The notes under the pieces were generated by a model, which saw only the letters and a program-made list of their open reading frames with translations, was not told the DNA's origin and searched no databases. Positions 25,313-33,675 of a DNA stretch of 54,987 nt are shown here, piece by piece. This DNA comes from Bacillota bacterium. GTDB lineage: Bacteria > Bacillota > Clostridia > Peptostreptococcales > Anaerovoracaceae. Position 1 is the stretch's first letter. Each line of letters starts with the position of its first letter. The stretch covers positions 1 through 54,987 of the forward strand of contig JAFUQN010000157.1 in assembly GCA_017472365.1 (NCBI GenBank). Direction: 5' to 3'. Made by a program: the position numbers and the translations under genes.

Positions 25313-26071
25313 TCATATTGGTGTAAACAATACATCCTCCATGTTAAACAGTCCCGGCACTTTCTGTTCCAGTGCAAATTTCATAGCTTTCACCGCCCCC
25401 GCAGCAAACAGCCCTCTGTCGAGGGCTTCATGTTTTATTGTGAGGGTTTCGCCGGGCCCGAAGAAAAAGATTTCGTGAATACCGCGTACATCACCGCCGC
25501 GAACAGCGTGGACACCGATTTCCTGTTCGCGTTTTTGGTGGCCGTGGCGACCGAACAGGAGCGGACGACCGTCAGCGTCGGACGCGGTTGCCGCGGAAAT
25601 GGTTTTGGCGAGGGTCAGTGCGGTTCCGCTGGGTGCATCCAGCTTTCGGCGATGATGAGTCTCTACAATTTCGACATCCCAATCGGCCATCAGTGGAGAA
25701 AACTCCTTCAAAAGTCGCGTCAGGATGGTTACGCCGGGAGAAAAATTGGAGGAGAAGACCACGGGAACAATACGTGAAAGCTCATGGATCTGTTGGATCT
25801 GTGCCTCGGAATAGCCAGTGGTGGCGATAACCACGGGAATCATGTGTCCGAAGTCGGAGGAAGATGTGACATATTCAATGATTCCGGAAAGACAATCCGG
25901 ATGACTGAAGTCGATGATTCCATCGGGTAGTTCGGGAAGTGCTCGAAGCACCGGATAATCTCCCGGTCCGACACAGCCTGCGCAGGTAAAAGCGGAGTCG
26001 CGGGTAAGGGCCTGGCGGACCAGCTGGCCCATGACGCCGTTACCGGACACGGCGATCGATGAATTGGACAT
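25313..26071 (-). CDS. dapB: 4-hydroxy-tetrahydrodipicolinate reductase
   Basis: 252 residues from the ATG at 26071 (GGAGG eight bases upstream); the longer in-frame extension to 26161 has no site and runs into the divergent promoter. The N-terminal nucleotide motif is GNGVMGQ, followed by PVVIATTGYSE. EIVETHHRRKLDAPSGTALTLA is the DapB substrate motif with the catalytic His pair and Lys, and GVHAVRGGDVRGIHEIFFFGPGETL is the second conserved block. DapB makes tetrahydrodipicolinate for lysine, peptidoglycan and spore dipicolinate. No dapA lies beside it. Confidence 0.92.
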   Translation of the reverse strand: MSNSSIAVSGNGVMGQLVRQALTRDSAFTCAGCVGPGDYPVLRALPELPDGIIDFSHPDCLSGIIEYVTSSSDFGHMIPVVIATTGYSEAQIQQIHELSRIVPVVFSSNFSPGVTILTRLLKEFSPLMADWDVEIVETHHRRKLDAPSGTALTLAKTISAATASDADGRPLLFGRHGHQKREQEIGVHAVRGGDVRGIHEIFFFGPGETLTIKHEALDRGLFAAGAVKAMKFALEQKVPGLFNMEDVLFTPI

Positions 26072-26147
26072 AGGGACCTCCTTACAGTTATACGTTTTTT
26101 TATGAATTAGATATAAAGATTTTATGATATGCGCAGAGGGGCTATGA

Positions 26148-26175
26148 TTGATTTTCACCATGGCTCTGATATAAT
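26148..26175 (+). promoter_or_regulatory. Promoter of the first GPH symporter gene
   Basis: TTGATT (26148-26153) and TATAAT (26170-26175) with a 16-base spacer, in the gap divergent to dapB. Confidence 0.65.
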
Positions 26176-26210
26176 AGTAATGTTAAACTTGACGAAAAAT
26201 GGAGAAGCAT

Positions 26211-27638
26211 ATGCAGAAATTACGACCAAAAGCGGCGTTTGGATATGGCCTTTTCGCCACTGGAGAAGCCGCAATGTACACATTCATCAATAGCTTCTTT
26301 ATGTTGTTCCTGACCAGTGTTGTGGGAATGGCTGCGGACAAAGCCAGTATGGTGGTGTCCGTCGGACTGGTCATGGAAATGGCCGGTGCCCTGATCGTAG
26401 GGAAAATGTCAGACTCCTGTACTTCGCCGAAGGGGAGAAGACGACCATTTCTGATTGTCAGTGCCATCATGGTACCCATCGTGATTTTCCTGATGTATAA
26501 CAACTATGGGAAAATTTTCGGTGAGAATACGCTGTTGGTGATTTATTCTGCTTTAAACATTCTGTTCTGGATCGGATACTCTATCATGTACGTACCGTAC
26601 ATCGCCTTTGGTGCAGAGATTGCTTCGGATTACGATGACAGAACGAGATTGAGAAGTATGTGCAGCGCTTTCGGTGTGTTAGGCAGTTTCATTGGAAATG
26701 CCACACCGCTGATGCTGGTGAGCCTGTTGTTGGGATTTGGCTTGAACGATTCCAGGGCTTGGACAGGAACGGCACTGATCATCGGGCTTCCTGTGGGTCT
26801 GGCTATTCTTACCGGTTGGAGATTCACTGCGGGAACGGAACAGATGCCGGAGGACGGAAAGTTCGATCCCTGGATCGCTATCAGAGAGCTGCCGGTTCTG
26901 TTAAAGGATTTCTGGGAATTGATGAAGCTGAAGACCATGAGGATCCTTCTGGTGTTCAAGATTCTGTTCAATGTAGGATATGCCTTTTTTACTTCGACAA
27001 TGGTATTCTTCTTACAGTACCGTCTGGGATACGGAAATGAAGTGACATCCACTGTGTATTCCCTTCAGATCGCTGTGAATCTGGTCACTGTCGTCATCGT
27101 CAGCTGGATCGGAATCAAGCTGGGAAAAGCCGCAACGCTCCGTGTGACCATGGGTGTGGCAGCCGTAGGATGTGTCCTGTTCTACATGTTGGGAATCGAA
27201 AGCTATGTCAGCCTGATGACTTTCATCGTCATGTTCTCCATGGCGTCCAATAGTTTCTGGCAGCTGTCCGGGGCCATTTTCTACGATATCACTGAAGTGG
27301 ATGAGTACATCTATGGAAAGCGCCGGGAAGGTGCAATCACATCGCTTCAGTCGGGAATCGGATCTTTGGCCTCCGCATTCATCGTGAGTATGATCGGAAA
27401 ATATCTGGCAGCGTCGGGATTCGATGCTTCCGTGGCGCTCCAACCCGATACGGCAATCGCTGCGCTGGACCTGCTGTTCATTTTGATGCCCGGTGTTTGT
27501 TTCGCCATCGGTGTGGCGGTATTGTTCCTGTATCCGTTGAATAAGAAAAGATTTATTTCCATCCAGAAAGCAGTGGAACTGAAGAAAAAGGGAGAAGATC
27601 ATTCGCAGTATCAGAACGATTTGAATAAGATTTTGTAA
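26211..27638 (+). CDS. GPH-family (MelB-like) sugar:cation symporter
   Basis: 475 residues from the ATG at 26211, with GGAG six bases upstream; the in-frame ATG at 26199 overlaps that site. About 12 membrane helices. FGYGLFATGEAAMYTFINSFFMLFLTSV is helix 1; KMSDSCTSPKGRRRPFLI is the helix 2-3 loop with the conserved Asp and Arg-rich motif; YVPYIAFGAEIASDYDDRTRLRS follows. ITEVDEYIYGKRREGAITSLQ marks the C-terminal half. The family imports glycosides, pentosides or hexuronides with Na+ or H+. A second, related gene follows 64 bases later. Confidence 0.9.
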   Translation: MQKLRPKAAFGYGLFATGEAAMYTFINSFFMLFLTSVVGMAADKASMVVSVGLVMEMAGALIVGKMSDSCTSPKGRRRPFLIVSAIMVPIVIFLMYNNYGKIFGENTLLVIYSALNILFWIGYSIMYVPYIAFGAEIASDYDDRTRLRSMCSAFGVLGSFIGNATPLMLVSLLLGFGLNDSRAWTGTALIIGLPVGLAILTGWRFTAGTEQMPEDGKFDPWIAIRELPVLLKDFWELMKLKTMRILLVFKILFNVGYAFFTSTMVFFLQYRLGYGNEVTSTVYSLQIAVNLVTVVIVSWIGIKLGKAATLRVTMGVAAVGCVLFYMLGIESYVSLMTFIVMFSMASNSFWQLSGAIFYDITEVDEYIYGKRREGAITSLQSGIGSLASAFIVSMIGKYLAASGFDASVALQPDTAIAALDLLFILMPGVCFAIGVAVLFLYPLNKKRFISIQKAVELKKKGEDHSQYQNDLNKIL

Positions 27639-27644
27639 ATCAAA

Positions 27645-27666
27645 GCGGGCACGATCGCCTGCTTTT
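27645..27666 (+). terminator. Weak terminator between the two symporter genes
   Basis: GCGGGC and GCCTGC form a six-base stem with one G-T pair, followed by TTTT. Confidence 0.5.
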
Positions 27667-27702
27667 CGGTTAGATGATAGGATTAAACGAGTGTTATAGA
27701 AA

Positions 27703-28233
27703 ATGGAAGAAAGATTAACGTTAAAAAAATCTCTGGGCTATGGATTGTGCGGGATCACACAGTCCGGTGTGTACAATTTGGTCAGCTGTTACATGCTTCT
27801 GTACTTGACCAGTGTGGCAGGAATGAAGACGGAGTTGGCCGGGACCATCGTTTCCTTTGGGATGATCATGGAAATGCTCAGTGGTCTGGTGATCGGTAAA
27901 ATGTCCGACTCCTGTACGTCCCGTCTGGGTCGCCGCCGCCCCTTCATCATGGCCAGCGCCATGGTATTCGTACCGTCCATCATTCTGATGTACTCCCGAA
28001 TCGGCGGAGAAAACAGCGCCAATATGTTTGTACCGTATTTGATCGTTAGTGGGATCTTCTGGATCTCTCACTCCCTGATCTACGTACCCTTCATCGCGTG
28101 GGGTGCGGAAATCGCCACAGACTATGACGACAGAACGAAAATCCGAAGCATTGCCAGCTTCTTCGGCGTAGCCGGTACCCTTCTAGGCTCCTCCTGTCCG
28201 CTGCTGTTTGTCAGCATCCTGGAAAAGAGATGA
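27703..28233 (+). CDS. GPH-family symporter, N-terminal half (ended by in-frame TGA)
   Basis: 176 residues holding helices 1-5 of a MelB-like symporter, closely related to the gene just upstream: LGYGLCGITQSGVYNLVSCYMLLYLTSVAG, KMSDSCTSRLGRRRPFIM and YVPFIAWGAEIATDYDDRTKIRS. The frame ends with TGA at 28231-28233 at the point aligned with LLLGFGLND of the paralogue, and resumes in the same frame at the next codon. It may be a nonsense mutant or a true two-piece transporter. No clear ribosome site precedes its ATG, unlike its neighbours, which favours decay. Confidence 0.75.
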   Translation: MEERLTLKKSLGYGLCGITQSGVYNLVSCYMLLYLTSVAGMKTELAGTIVSFGMIMEMLSGLVIGKMSDSCTSRLGRRRPFIMASAMVFVPSIILMYSRIGGENSANMFVPYLIVSGIFWISHSLIYVPFIAWGAEIATDYDDRTKIRSIASFFGVAGTLLGSSCPLLFVSILEKR

Positions 28234-29130
28234 ATGATGGAAGACAGAGCATGGATGTTCATGAGTATCGCCGTGGCTGTTTTCTCTGCCTTCTTCCTGA
28301 TCGTCAGCATGATCATGACCAGAGGTCAGGAACAGATGCCGGAGGACGGACGTTTCCGTCCCATGGAAGCTCTGAAGGAGCTGCCGTTGATGGTGAAGGA
28401 TTTCTGGGAACTGATGAAACTGAAAACCATGCGGATCCTTCTGCTGTTCAAGGCCAGCTTCAACCTGGCTTTCGGCCTGTATAACGCTACCATGGTGTTT
28501 TTCCTTCAGTATCGCTTAGGTTACGGTGATGAAGTCACCTCCACTGTGTATACCATCCAGACCATCATGAATCTGTTCGCGGTATTCCTCATGTCCTGGC
28601 TGGGGATCAAGCTGGGGAAATCCACCACCATCATTCTGAGCCTGGGGCTGGCCGGTGTGGGCTGTATCCTGTTCTACATCGTAGGGATCCACAGCTATTT
28701 CATGCTGATGGTATTCATCGTCATGTTCTCCGTGGCTGTCAGCTGTTTCTGGCAGCTGTCTGGCGCCATCTTCTACGACATTACCGAAGTGGACGAGTTC
28801 ACCTTCGGAAAGCGCCGCGAGGGCGCAATTACCTCCTTACAGGCGGCAATGGGCTCCCTCGTTACTGCACTGGCTGCCAGCGGCTTCAGCGTGTATATGG
28901 GAGCCAATGGATTTGATGCCACATTGACTGTTCAGTCGGAAAGCGCCATGAGAGCGCTGGATACGCTGTTCTTACTGGTTCCGGGGATCGCATTCCTGGT
29001 GGCCTGCGGGATCCTGTTCCTGTATCCGCTGAACAAAAAGCGCTTCATGTCTTTACAGTCTGCTTTGCGATTGAAGGGACAGGGACGAGATTATTCCCAG
29101 TACGAAGAGGATTTGAAAAGGATTTTATAA
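28234..29130 (+). CDS. GPH-family symporter, C-terminal half
   Basis: 298 residues in the same frame as the N-terminal half, starting with ATG-ATG right after its TGA. It carries the central loop EQMPEDGRFRPMEALKELPLMVKDFWELMKLKTMRI, which matches the paralogue almost residue for residue, and helices 7-12 with ITEVDEFTFGKRREGAITSLQAAMGSL. The frame has no other lesion, so if the gene is broken the change is recent. Reinitiation at TGA-ATG could yield a separate half-transporter. It is followed by tcdA after only ten bases. Confidence 0.75.
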   Translation: MMEDRAWMFMSIAVAVFSAFFLIVSMIMTRGQEQMPEDGRFRPMEALKELPLMVKDFWELMKLKTMRILLLFKASFNLAFGLYNATMVFFLQYRLGYGDEVTSTVYTIQTIMNLFAVFLMSWLGIKLGKSTTIILSLGLAGVGCILFYIVGIHSYFMLMVFIVMFSVAVSCFWQLSGAIFYDITEVDEFTFGKRREGAITSLQAAMGSLVTALAASGFSVYMGANGFDATLTVQSESAMRALDTLFLLVPGIAFLVACGILFLYPLNKKRFMSLQSALRLKGQGRDYSQYEEDLKRIL

Positions 29131-29140
29131 GGGGAAATAG

Positions 29141-29857
29141 ATGAAAAAGGAACAGTATTCCAGAATTGAGGCGCTGATGGGTTCGGAGGCGCTGGAAAAA
29201 CTGAGAGGGGCGCGGGTCATTGTGTTCGGGATCGGCGGCGTGGGCGGACATGTGGTGGAAGCCCTGGCCAGAAGCGGTGTCGGTGCACTGGATTTAGTGG
29301 ACAAGGATGTGGTGTCTCTGTCCAATTTGAACCGGCAGATCATTGCACTGCGGAGCACTGTGGGCCGTTCGAAAGTGGAAGTTATGAAGGAACGTATCGC
29401 AGATATCGATCCGGACTGTGTGGTACGGACGTATCAGATGTTATACCTTCCGGAGACGGCGGATCAGTTCGACTTTACCCAGTACGATTATGTGGTGGAC
29501 GCCATCGACACGGTGGCAGCGAAGATCGATCTTGTGCTGAAAGCCAGAGAGGCCGGCGTTCCGGTGATCTGCAGCATGGGGACCGGAAATAAATTAGATC
29601 CCACGCAGCTGGAAGTAGCCGACATCAGTAAAACATCGGTTTGTCCCCTGGCGAAAGCCGTCCGTACCCAGTTGAAAAAGAGAGGTGTGGTCAAAGGCGT
29701 GAAGGTGGTCTATTCCAAAGAATTACCCAGGAAGCCTTCCGAAGAATTTCAGAGCGCTGAAGGGGAAAGAACCCCCGCCAGCGTGGCTTTCGTACCGTCA
29801 GTGGCGGGATTGATCATTGCGGGAGAGGTAATCAAGGATATGACAGGGGAGGTGTAG
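29141..29857 (+). CDS. tcdA: tRNA threonylcarbamoyladenosine dehydratase (TcdA/CsdL, ThiF fold)
   Basis: 238 residues. An E1-like nucleotide-binding start VIVFGIGGVGGHVVEALARSGVG, then DKDVVSLSNLNRQIIAL, which is the signature of the TcdA group, YVVDAIDTVAAKIDL, and KTSVCPLAKAVRTQLKKRGVVKGVKVVYSKE. The enzyme uses ATP to cyclise the t6A base at tRNA position 37 into ct6A. AAGGGG lies before the ATG. It is in one transcript with the split symporter and the AraC gene. Confidence 0.93.
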   Translation: MKKEQYSRIEALMGSEALEKLRGARVIVFGIGGVGGHVVEALARSGVGALDLVDKDVVSLSNLNRQIIALRSTVGRSKVEVMKERIADIDPDCVVRTYQMLYLPETADQFDFTQYDYVVDAIDTVAAKIDLVLKAREAGVPVICSMGTGNKLDPTQLEVADISKTSVCPLAKAVRTQLKKRGVVKGVKVVYSKELPRKPSEEFQSAEGERTPASVAFVPSVAGLIIAGEVIKDMTGEV

Positions 29858-29858
29858 T

Positions 29859-30797
29859 TTGGAACAGATATTGACGACAATGGAGGATCGGACGATTCTC
29901 GAAAAATATACGGACAGCGGCCAATGCACCATGACCACGTATCAGGTTCTTCCCGGAGTCCAGCTGATTTACACGGAGGCTCACCTTCAAAGTGTCCAGA
30001 TCGAGGAACGCAGGAAGATGTCGGATCAGGTATTTGAGATCAGCCACTGCAGCGAGGGAAGATTGGAGTGTAATGTGAACGGGGAATTTTGTTACCTGTC
30101 ACCGGGAGATCTGGTGATTGCGCGGGCCAACAGGATCTCTTCTGCCTCTTATTTTCCGCTTCGCCATTATCATGGAGTTACCGTCCGCATCGATCTGGAA
30201 GAAACGCCGGGATGTCTTTCTTGCTTTCTGGACGATGTTACAGTCCAGCCGAGAAGGATTGCGGAGAAGTTCTGCAGCGAAAAGAACGCGTTCATCGCCA
30301 GAGAAAATGAGTCGTTTGTTCACCTTTTCTCGGAGCTATATTCCGTACCGGAAACGATTCGGAAGGGATACTTCAAAATCAAGGTACTGGAGCTGATGCT
30401 GTTTTTAAGTGCACTGGATCGGACGCAGGACGAGTTTGAGGTCCGGAGCTATACAAAAAATCAAGTCCACCTGGCGAAGGCCGTCAGCGGTTACTTGATG
30501 AAACACATGGGCGAGAGGATCACTCTGGAAATGCTGTCCAAGCATTTTCACGTCTCTGAAAGCCATATCAAGAATACGTTCAAGGGGGTCTACGGAGTTT
30601 CCGTGGGAGCGTATATTCGTACCCAGAAGATGGAATCTGCGTCGTATATGTTGGAGTACACGGAAAAATCGATCCTGGAAATCGCAGGAGAACACGGTTA
30701 TGATAACTGCAGTAAATTTGCCAGCGCTTTCCGGACTGTCAAGGGAATGGCTCCTTTGGAATACCGAAACTCCCGTATCTGCAATAAAAGTGTCTGA
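29859..30797 (+). CDS. AraC-family transcriptional regulator
   Basis: 312 residues starting with TTG at 29859, two bases after the tcdA stop and six after GGGAGG; the next in-frame ATG would drop seven residues only. Residues 1-190 form a cupin-like effector region (CNVNGEFCYLSPGDLVIARANR). Residues 205-305 are the two helix-turn-helix units: ITLEMLSKHFHVSESHIKNTFKGVYG and SILEIAGEHGYDNCSKFASAFRTVKGMAPLEYR. Its target may be the flavodoxin gene after it or the symporters before it; the sequence does not say. Confidence 0.9.
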   Translation: MEQILTTMEDRTILEKYTDSGQCTMTTYQVLPGVQLIYTEAHLQSVQIEERRKMSDQVFEISHCSEGRLECNVNGEFCYLSPGDLVIARANRISSASYFPLRHYHGVTVRIDLEETPGCLSCFLDDVTVQPRRIAEKFCSEKNAFIARENESFVHLFSELYSVPETIRKGYFKIKVLELMLFLSALDRTQDEFEVRSYTKNQVHLAKAVSGYLMKHMGERITLEMLSKHFHVSESHIKNTFKGVYGVSVGAYIRTQKMESASYMLEYTEKSILEIAGEHGYDNCSKFASAFRTVKGMAPLEYRNSRICNKSV

Positions 30798-30897
30798 ATG
30801 GAGCTAAAAACTACCTTTTCAGAGCAGAGAAATCCGTCGTTGTTCTGTAAAATGAATCTATAACAAAGAGGCCGAAAGGCTATTATTTTTGAACATA

Positions 30898-30915
30898 AGT
30901 TAGCTATTGCTAACT
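30898..30915. promoter_or_regulatory. Perfect inverted repeat upstream of the flavodoxin gene
   Basis: AGTTAGC and GCTAACT are separated by TATT and lie 26 bases before the flavodoxin ATG. It may be an operator or an mRNA hairpin near the ribosome site. Confidence 0.5.
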
Positions 30916-30941
30916 GAATAAAAGAAAGGCGGATAACGAAA

Positions 30942-31364
30942 ATGAGTAAAATTGCAGTAGTATATTGGAGCGGTACCGGTAACACAGAAGCTATGGCCAA
31001 CGCAGTGGCTGCGGGCGCAAAGGAAAAGGGTGCGGAAGTTGCTGTACTGACCGCTGAACAGTTCGACGGCGCGATGATGGATCAGTATGACGGCGTTGCA
31101 TTTGGTTGCCCCTCCATGGGTGATGAAGAGCTGGAAGGCTGTGAATTTGCTCCCATGTTCGATACTTGTGAACCGAAGCTGAAGGGTAAGAAAATTGCTC
31201 TGTTTGGTTCCTATGGCTGGGGAGACGGCGAATGGATGAGAAACTGGGAAGACAGTTGTAAGGGTCACGGCGCCGTTTTGGTATCCGACTGTGTGATCTG
31301 CAACGGTGCTCCCGGCGCAGATGCTGTGGAAGAATGCAAGGCTCTGGGCGCCGCATTGGTATAG
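30942..31364 (+). CDS. Flavodoxin
   Basis: 140 residues, a short-chain flavodoxin. The FMN phosphate loop is YWSGTGNTEAM at 8-18. GCPSMGDEEL and GSYGWGDGEWM are the two loops that sandwich the isoalloxazine ring, the second with the usual aromatic residues. It carries one or two electrons in place of ferredoxin. It has an AAAGG-type site and its own terminator, so it is a single-gene unit. Confidence 0.95.
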   Translation: MSKIAVVYWSGTGNTEAMANAVAAGAKEKGAEVAVLTAEQFDGAMMDQYDGVAFGCPSMGDEELEGCEFAPMFDTCEPKLKGKKIALFGSYGWGDGEWMRNWEDSCKGHGAVLVSDCVICNGAPGADAVEECKALGAALV

Positions 31365-31402
31365 GCCTAACATTACATTAAGTTACAATACATCTTCAGA
31401 AG

Positions 31403-31436
31403 AAATGCGGTTTCAAGGGCCGCATTTTTTCTTTTT
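31403..31436 (+). terminator. Terminator of the flavodoxin gene
   Basis: AAATGCGG pairs with CCGCATTT, followed by TTTTCTTTTT. Confidence 0.9.
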
Positions 31437-31539
31437 GATGAAGAAATGCAACTGTAATCATTCTGTAAGTATTTTTTTCATGCAAAGGTTGTCATAGTAT
31501 GGTAGAATATCTGCGAAAGATCATTTCAAAAGAGAGGTA

Positions 31540-31556
31540 CGACAGTGTTACTGTCG
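31540..31556. promoter_or_regulatory. Perfect inverted repeat before the PspC gene
   Basis: CGACAGT and ACTGTCG flank GTT, 26 bases upstream of the PspC ATG. It is a candidate operator or leader hairpin. Confidence 0.5.
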
Positions 31557-31581
31557 GAAGTTTGGAAAAGGGGATAAGAGT

Positions 31582-32145
31582 ATGACAAGAAAATTATATC
31601 GTTCCACTAATGACAGAGCTATTTTGGGGATCTGCGGCGGTATCGGGGAATACCTGGATATCGATCCTATTATCATCCGTTTGATCGTGGTGATCCTGAC
31701 ACTGTTAGGGTTCTCCGGCCTGTTGTTTTACATTGTGGCAATTTTTGTGATCCCGGAAAGCCCGGAATACCGCGCCATGAAGGATGGAAATTATCAGCAG
31801 AGTTCCTATGAGTATACATATACCGGATCTGCTGAAAATACAGCTCAGTCCGGCGAAGGAACTGCCTACAAAACGGAAAGCGGTCCGACCTATGATTACG
31901 AAGTGGGTCCCGACGGCGAAGTAAAGGAAGCTCCCAAGGAAGCCAGACCTCATAAGGACCTGTCCGATTATGGCCGTGAACGTAAAAGAAACAATGGAAG
32001 TGGAGCTATGATTCTGGGCCTGTGTCTGATCGCTGCCGGTGCATTCATCATTTTAGAAATGTTCATGCCCTGGATCGATACGAGATTAGTTCTGGCGATC
32101 GCGCTGATCGTCATTGGTCTGGTGGTTATCGCCAAGAGAAAATAG
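31582..32145 (+). CDS. PspC-domain membrane protein
   Basis: 187 residues. Residues 3-58 form the PspC domain: KLYRSTNDRAILGICGGIGEYLDIDPIIIRLIVVIL and a helix ending FVIPESPE. A hydrophilic Tyr/Glu/Gly-rich stretch follows (60-135), then two membrane helices near 141-185. PspC proteins sense or relay envelope stress; the two terminal helices resemble LiaI/LiaF-like modules. It is co-transcribed with a GNAT acetyltransferase 12 bases downstream. Confidence 0.88.
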   Translation: MTRKLYRSTNDRAILGICGGIGEYLDIDPIIIRLIVVILTLLGFSGLLFYIVAIFVIPESPEYRAMKDGNYQQSSYEYTYTGSAENTAQSGEGTAYKTESGPTYDYEVGPDGEVKEAPKEARPHKDLSDYGRERKRNNGSGAMILGLCLIAAGAFIILEMFMPWIDTRLVLAIALIVIGLVVIAKRK

Positions 32146-32157
32146 GGAGGAAGCATC

Positions 32158-32646
32158 ATGGAACTGTATATCAGAAAAGTACGTCCCGAAGATCTGGACA
32201 GAGTCACAGAAGTGGAAAGCCTGTGCTTCCCGGAAGCGGAAGCGGCCACAAGAGAATCCTTCGCTTATCGAATCAGCGCCTTTCCGGACAGCTTCTACGT
32301 AGGAGAAGTGGACGGTGTGATCGTGGCGCTGGTGAATGGCTGTTGTACCAATAAGCCGTTCATCTGTGATGAACTGTACGAACCGGACGGCGGTCACGAC
32401 CCCAACGGTGAAAACCAGACGATTTTCGGTCTGGCGACCCATCCGGATTTCCAGCGTCAGGGGATCGCGGAACAGATGATGAATCACATCATCGGCGTGG
32501 CGAGAGCGGCCGGAAGAAAGAGAATGGTTCTGACCTGTAAGGACAAGCTGATCCACTACTATGAAAAGTTCGGTTACGAAAATAAAGGCGTATCCGAATC
32601 TGTCCACGGAGGCGTAGTGTGGTATGATATGGTGATGGAACTGTAA
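32158..32646 (+). CDS. GNAT-family N-acetyltransferase
   Basis: 162 residues. The N-terminus YIRKVRPEDLDRVTEVESLCFPEAEAA opens the GNAT fold; FGLATHPDFQRQGIAEQMMNHII is motif A with the Q-R-x-G-x-A acetyl-CoA pyrophosphate loop, and KDKLIHYYEKFGYENKGVS is motif B. It acetylates an amine of a small molecule or protein; the substrate is unknown. AGGGAGG site. Confidence 0.9.
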   Translation: MELYIRKVRPEDLDRVTEVESLCFPEAEAATRESFAYRISAFPDSFYVGEVDGVIVALVNGCCTNKPFICDELYEPDGGHDPNGENQTIFGLATHPDFQRQGIAEQMMNHIIGVARAAGRKRMVLTCKDKLIHYYEKFGYENKGVSESVHGGVVWYDMVMEL

Positions 32647-32683
32647 ACATTTCACCAAAACGTGCATCTGCACAAAAAATAGG

Positions 32684-32719
32684 AATGAGGTATCGCAAAG
32701 GGCGGTACCTCATTTTTTT
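32684..32719. terminator. Bidirectional terminator, overlapping the spoIIID 3' end
   Basis: AATGAGGTA and TACCTCATT pair around 13 bases, with T tract after and A tract before. It includes the last codons of spoIIID. Confidence 0.85.
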
Positions 32720-32967
32720 GTACTGTGCAAATATTTTTCACGGGTAGCTAAGCCGCCGCGGATGTGGCGCTCTGCTTTGTTGCCATCCAGTACCTGCTTG
32801 ACTTCGTGAGCCAGTGCCGGGTTCAATTCCCGGAGCCGTTCCGTTACGTCCTTATGGACGGTGCTTTTTGACACACGGAATTTGATGGCTGCGGCTCTGA
32901 CAGTCGCTTTTGTATCTAAAATGTATTTGGCCAGTTCCAATACTCTTTCTTCTATGTAATCCTTCAT
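32710..32967 (-). CDS. spoIIID: Sporulation transcription factor SpoIIID
   Basis: 85 residues from the ATG at 32967. The sequence fits SpoIIID along its whole length: MKDYIEERVLELAKYIL, the helix-turn-helix VRAAAIKFRVSKSTVHKDVTERL, and the basic C-terminal arm RHIRGGLATREKYL. SpoIIID acts in the mother cell with sigma-E, switching genes on and off before sigma-K. A TTG extension to 32997 is possible, but family members start as chosen. This gene is the best evidence that the organism forms spores. Confidence 0.95.
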   Translation of the reverse strand: MKDYIEERVLELAKYILDTKATVRAAAIKFRVSKSTVHKDVTERLRELNPALAHEVKQVLDGNKAERHIRGGLATREKYLHSTKK

Positions 32968-33041
32968 TTCGCAGATAGTCACCACCTTACATGTCAATGA
33001 TTACGTCGCATCTATGACAATGTATGCGGTGGGCGGAAGGA

Positions 33042-33626
33042 CTATGCGTAGGTTTTTATGATGTCTTCGGCGACAGAACGTTTGGAAACACACAGATCCA
33101 TAGCCTGCTTCTCGATGAAGCGGTGGGCGTCAGGTTCGCTGAGTTTCAGTTCTGTGATCAGGAGCCACTTGGCCCGGTTTACAAGTCGGATCTCTTCCAT
33201 TTTCTGCTCAATGGATAAAGTCTTTTTTTCGAACTGACGGAGCCGTTCTCTGGCACTTTCCATCCACTCAAGCGCCTGAGTCATCGAGGATCTTGAAACG
33301 GGCTTCGACAGTGTAAAAACACCATGTTCGGCCACGCGGTCATGAACTCCTTCGTGAATATCACTCTTAACCAGTAACAGGACTACCGTTCCTTTGGAAG
33401 CGCAGGTATCCATGGCAAAGCGGATTCCGGATTCGTCGGGAAGCGGTGAGTTGATGATAACAAAATCGTAGACAAATTCAGCGACACGCCGCTTCGCAGA
33501 ACCGATGTCCGTGACGATGTGAACAGGAGCGTAGGAAGATTCGGGGAGCAGTGTTAATAGCGAAGCATTCAGTTTTTCAGCTGAAGAAACGATCAAAACG
33601 CTGTATAGTTTTTGTTTCAAACTCAT
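33042..33626 (-). CDS. ANTAR-domain RNA-binding antiterminator with pseudo-receiver (NitR-like)
   Basis: 194 residues. Residues 7-115 have the receiver fold, but the phospho-acceptor Asp is N59 (FVIINSPLP) and the acidic pair after strand 1 is S14-S15 (LIVSSAE), while K108 is kept; it should not be phosphorylated. A coiled segment precedes the ANTAR domain at about 136-194 (KMEEIRLVNRAKWLLITELKLSEPDAHRFIEKQAMDLCVSKRSVAEDII). ANTAR domains bind hexaloop hairpins in nascent RNA and prevent termination. It follows glnA by 49 bases with a strong site, and hexaloop hairpins lie before both glutamine synthetase genes. Confidence 0.93.
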   Translation of the reverse strand: MSLKQKLYSVLIVSSAEKLNASLLTLLPESSYAPVHIVTDIGSAKRRVAEFVYDFVIINSPLPDESGIRFAMDTCASKGTVVLLLVKSDIHEGVHDRVAEHGVFTLSKPVSRSSMTQALEWMESARERLRQFEKKTLSIEQKMEEIRLVNRAKWLLITELKLSEPDAHRFIEKQAMDLCVSKRSVAEDIIKTYA

Positions 33627-33675
33627 CGACCTTCCCCCTCTCCTTATAAGATAAAATCGCTTTTTTGATCAGGAT

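Noticed and set aside
28231..28233. TGA read as tryptophan or selenocysteine in the split symporter
   Set aside because: TGA ends other genes in the window, such as the M20 gene at 24390, there is no evident SECIS element, and the paralogue has no Cys or Trp at this place.
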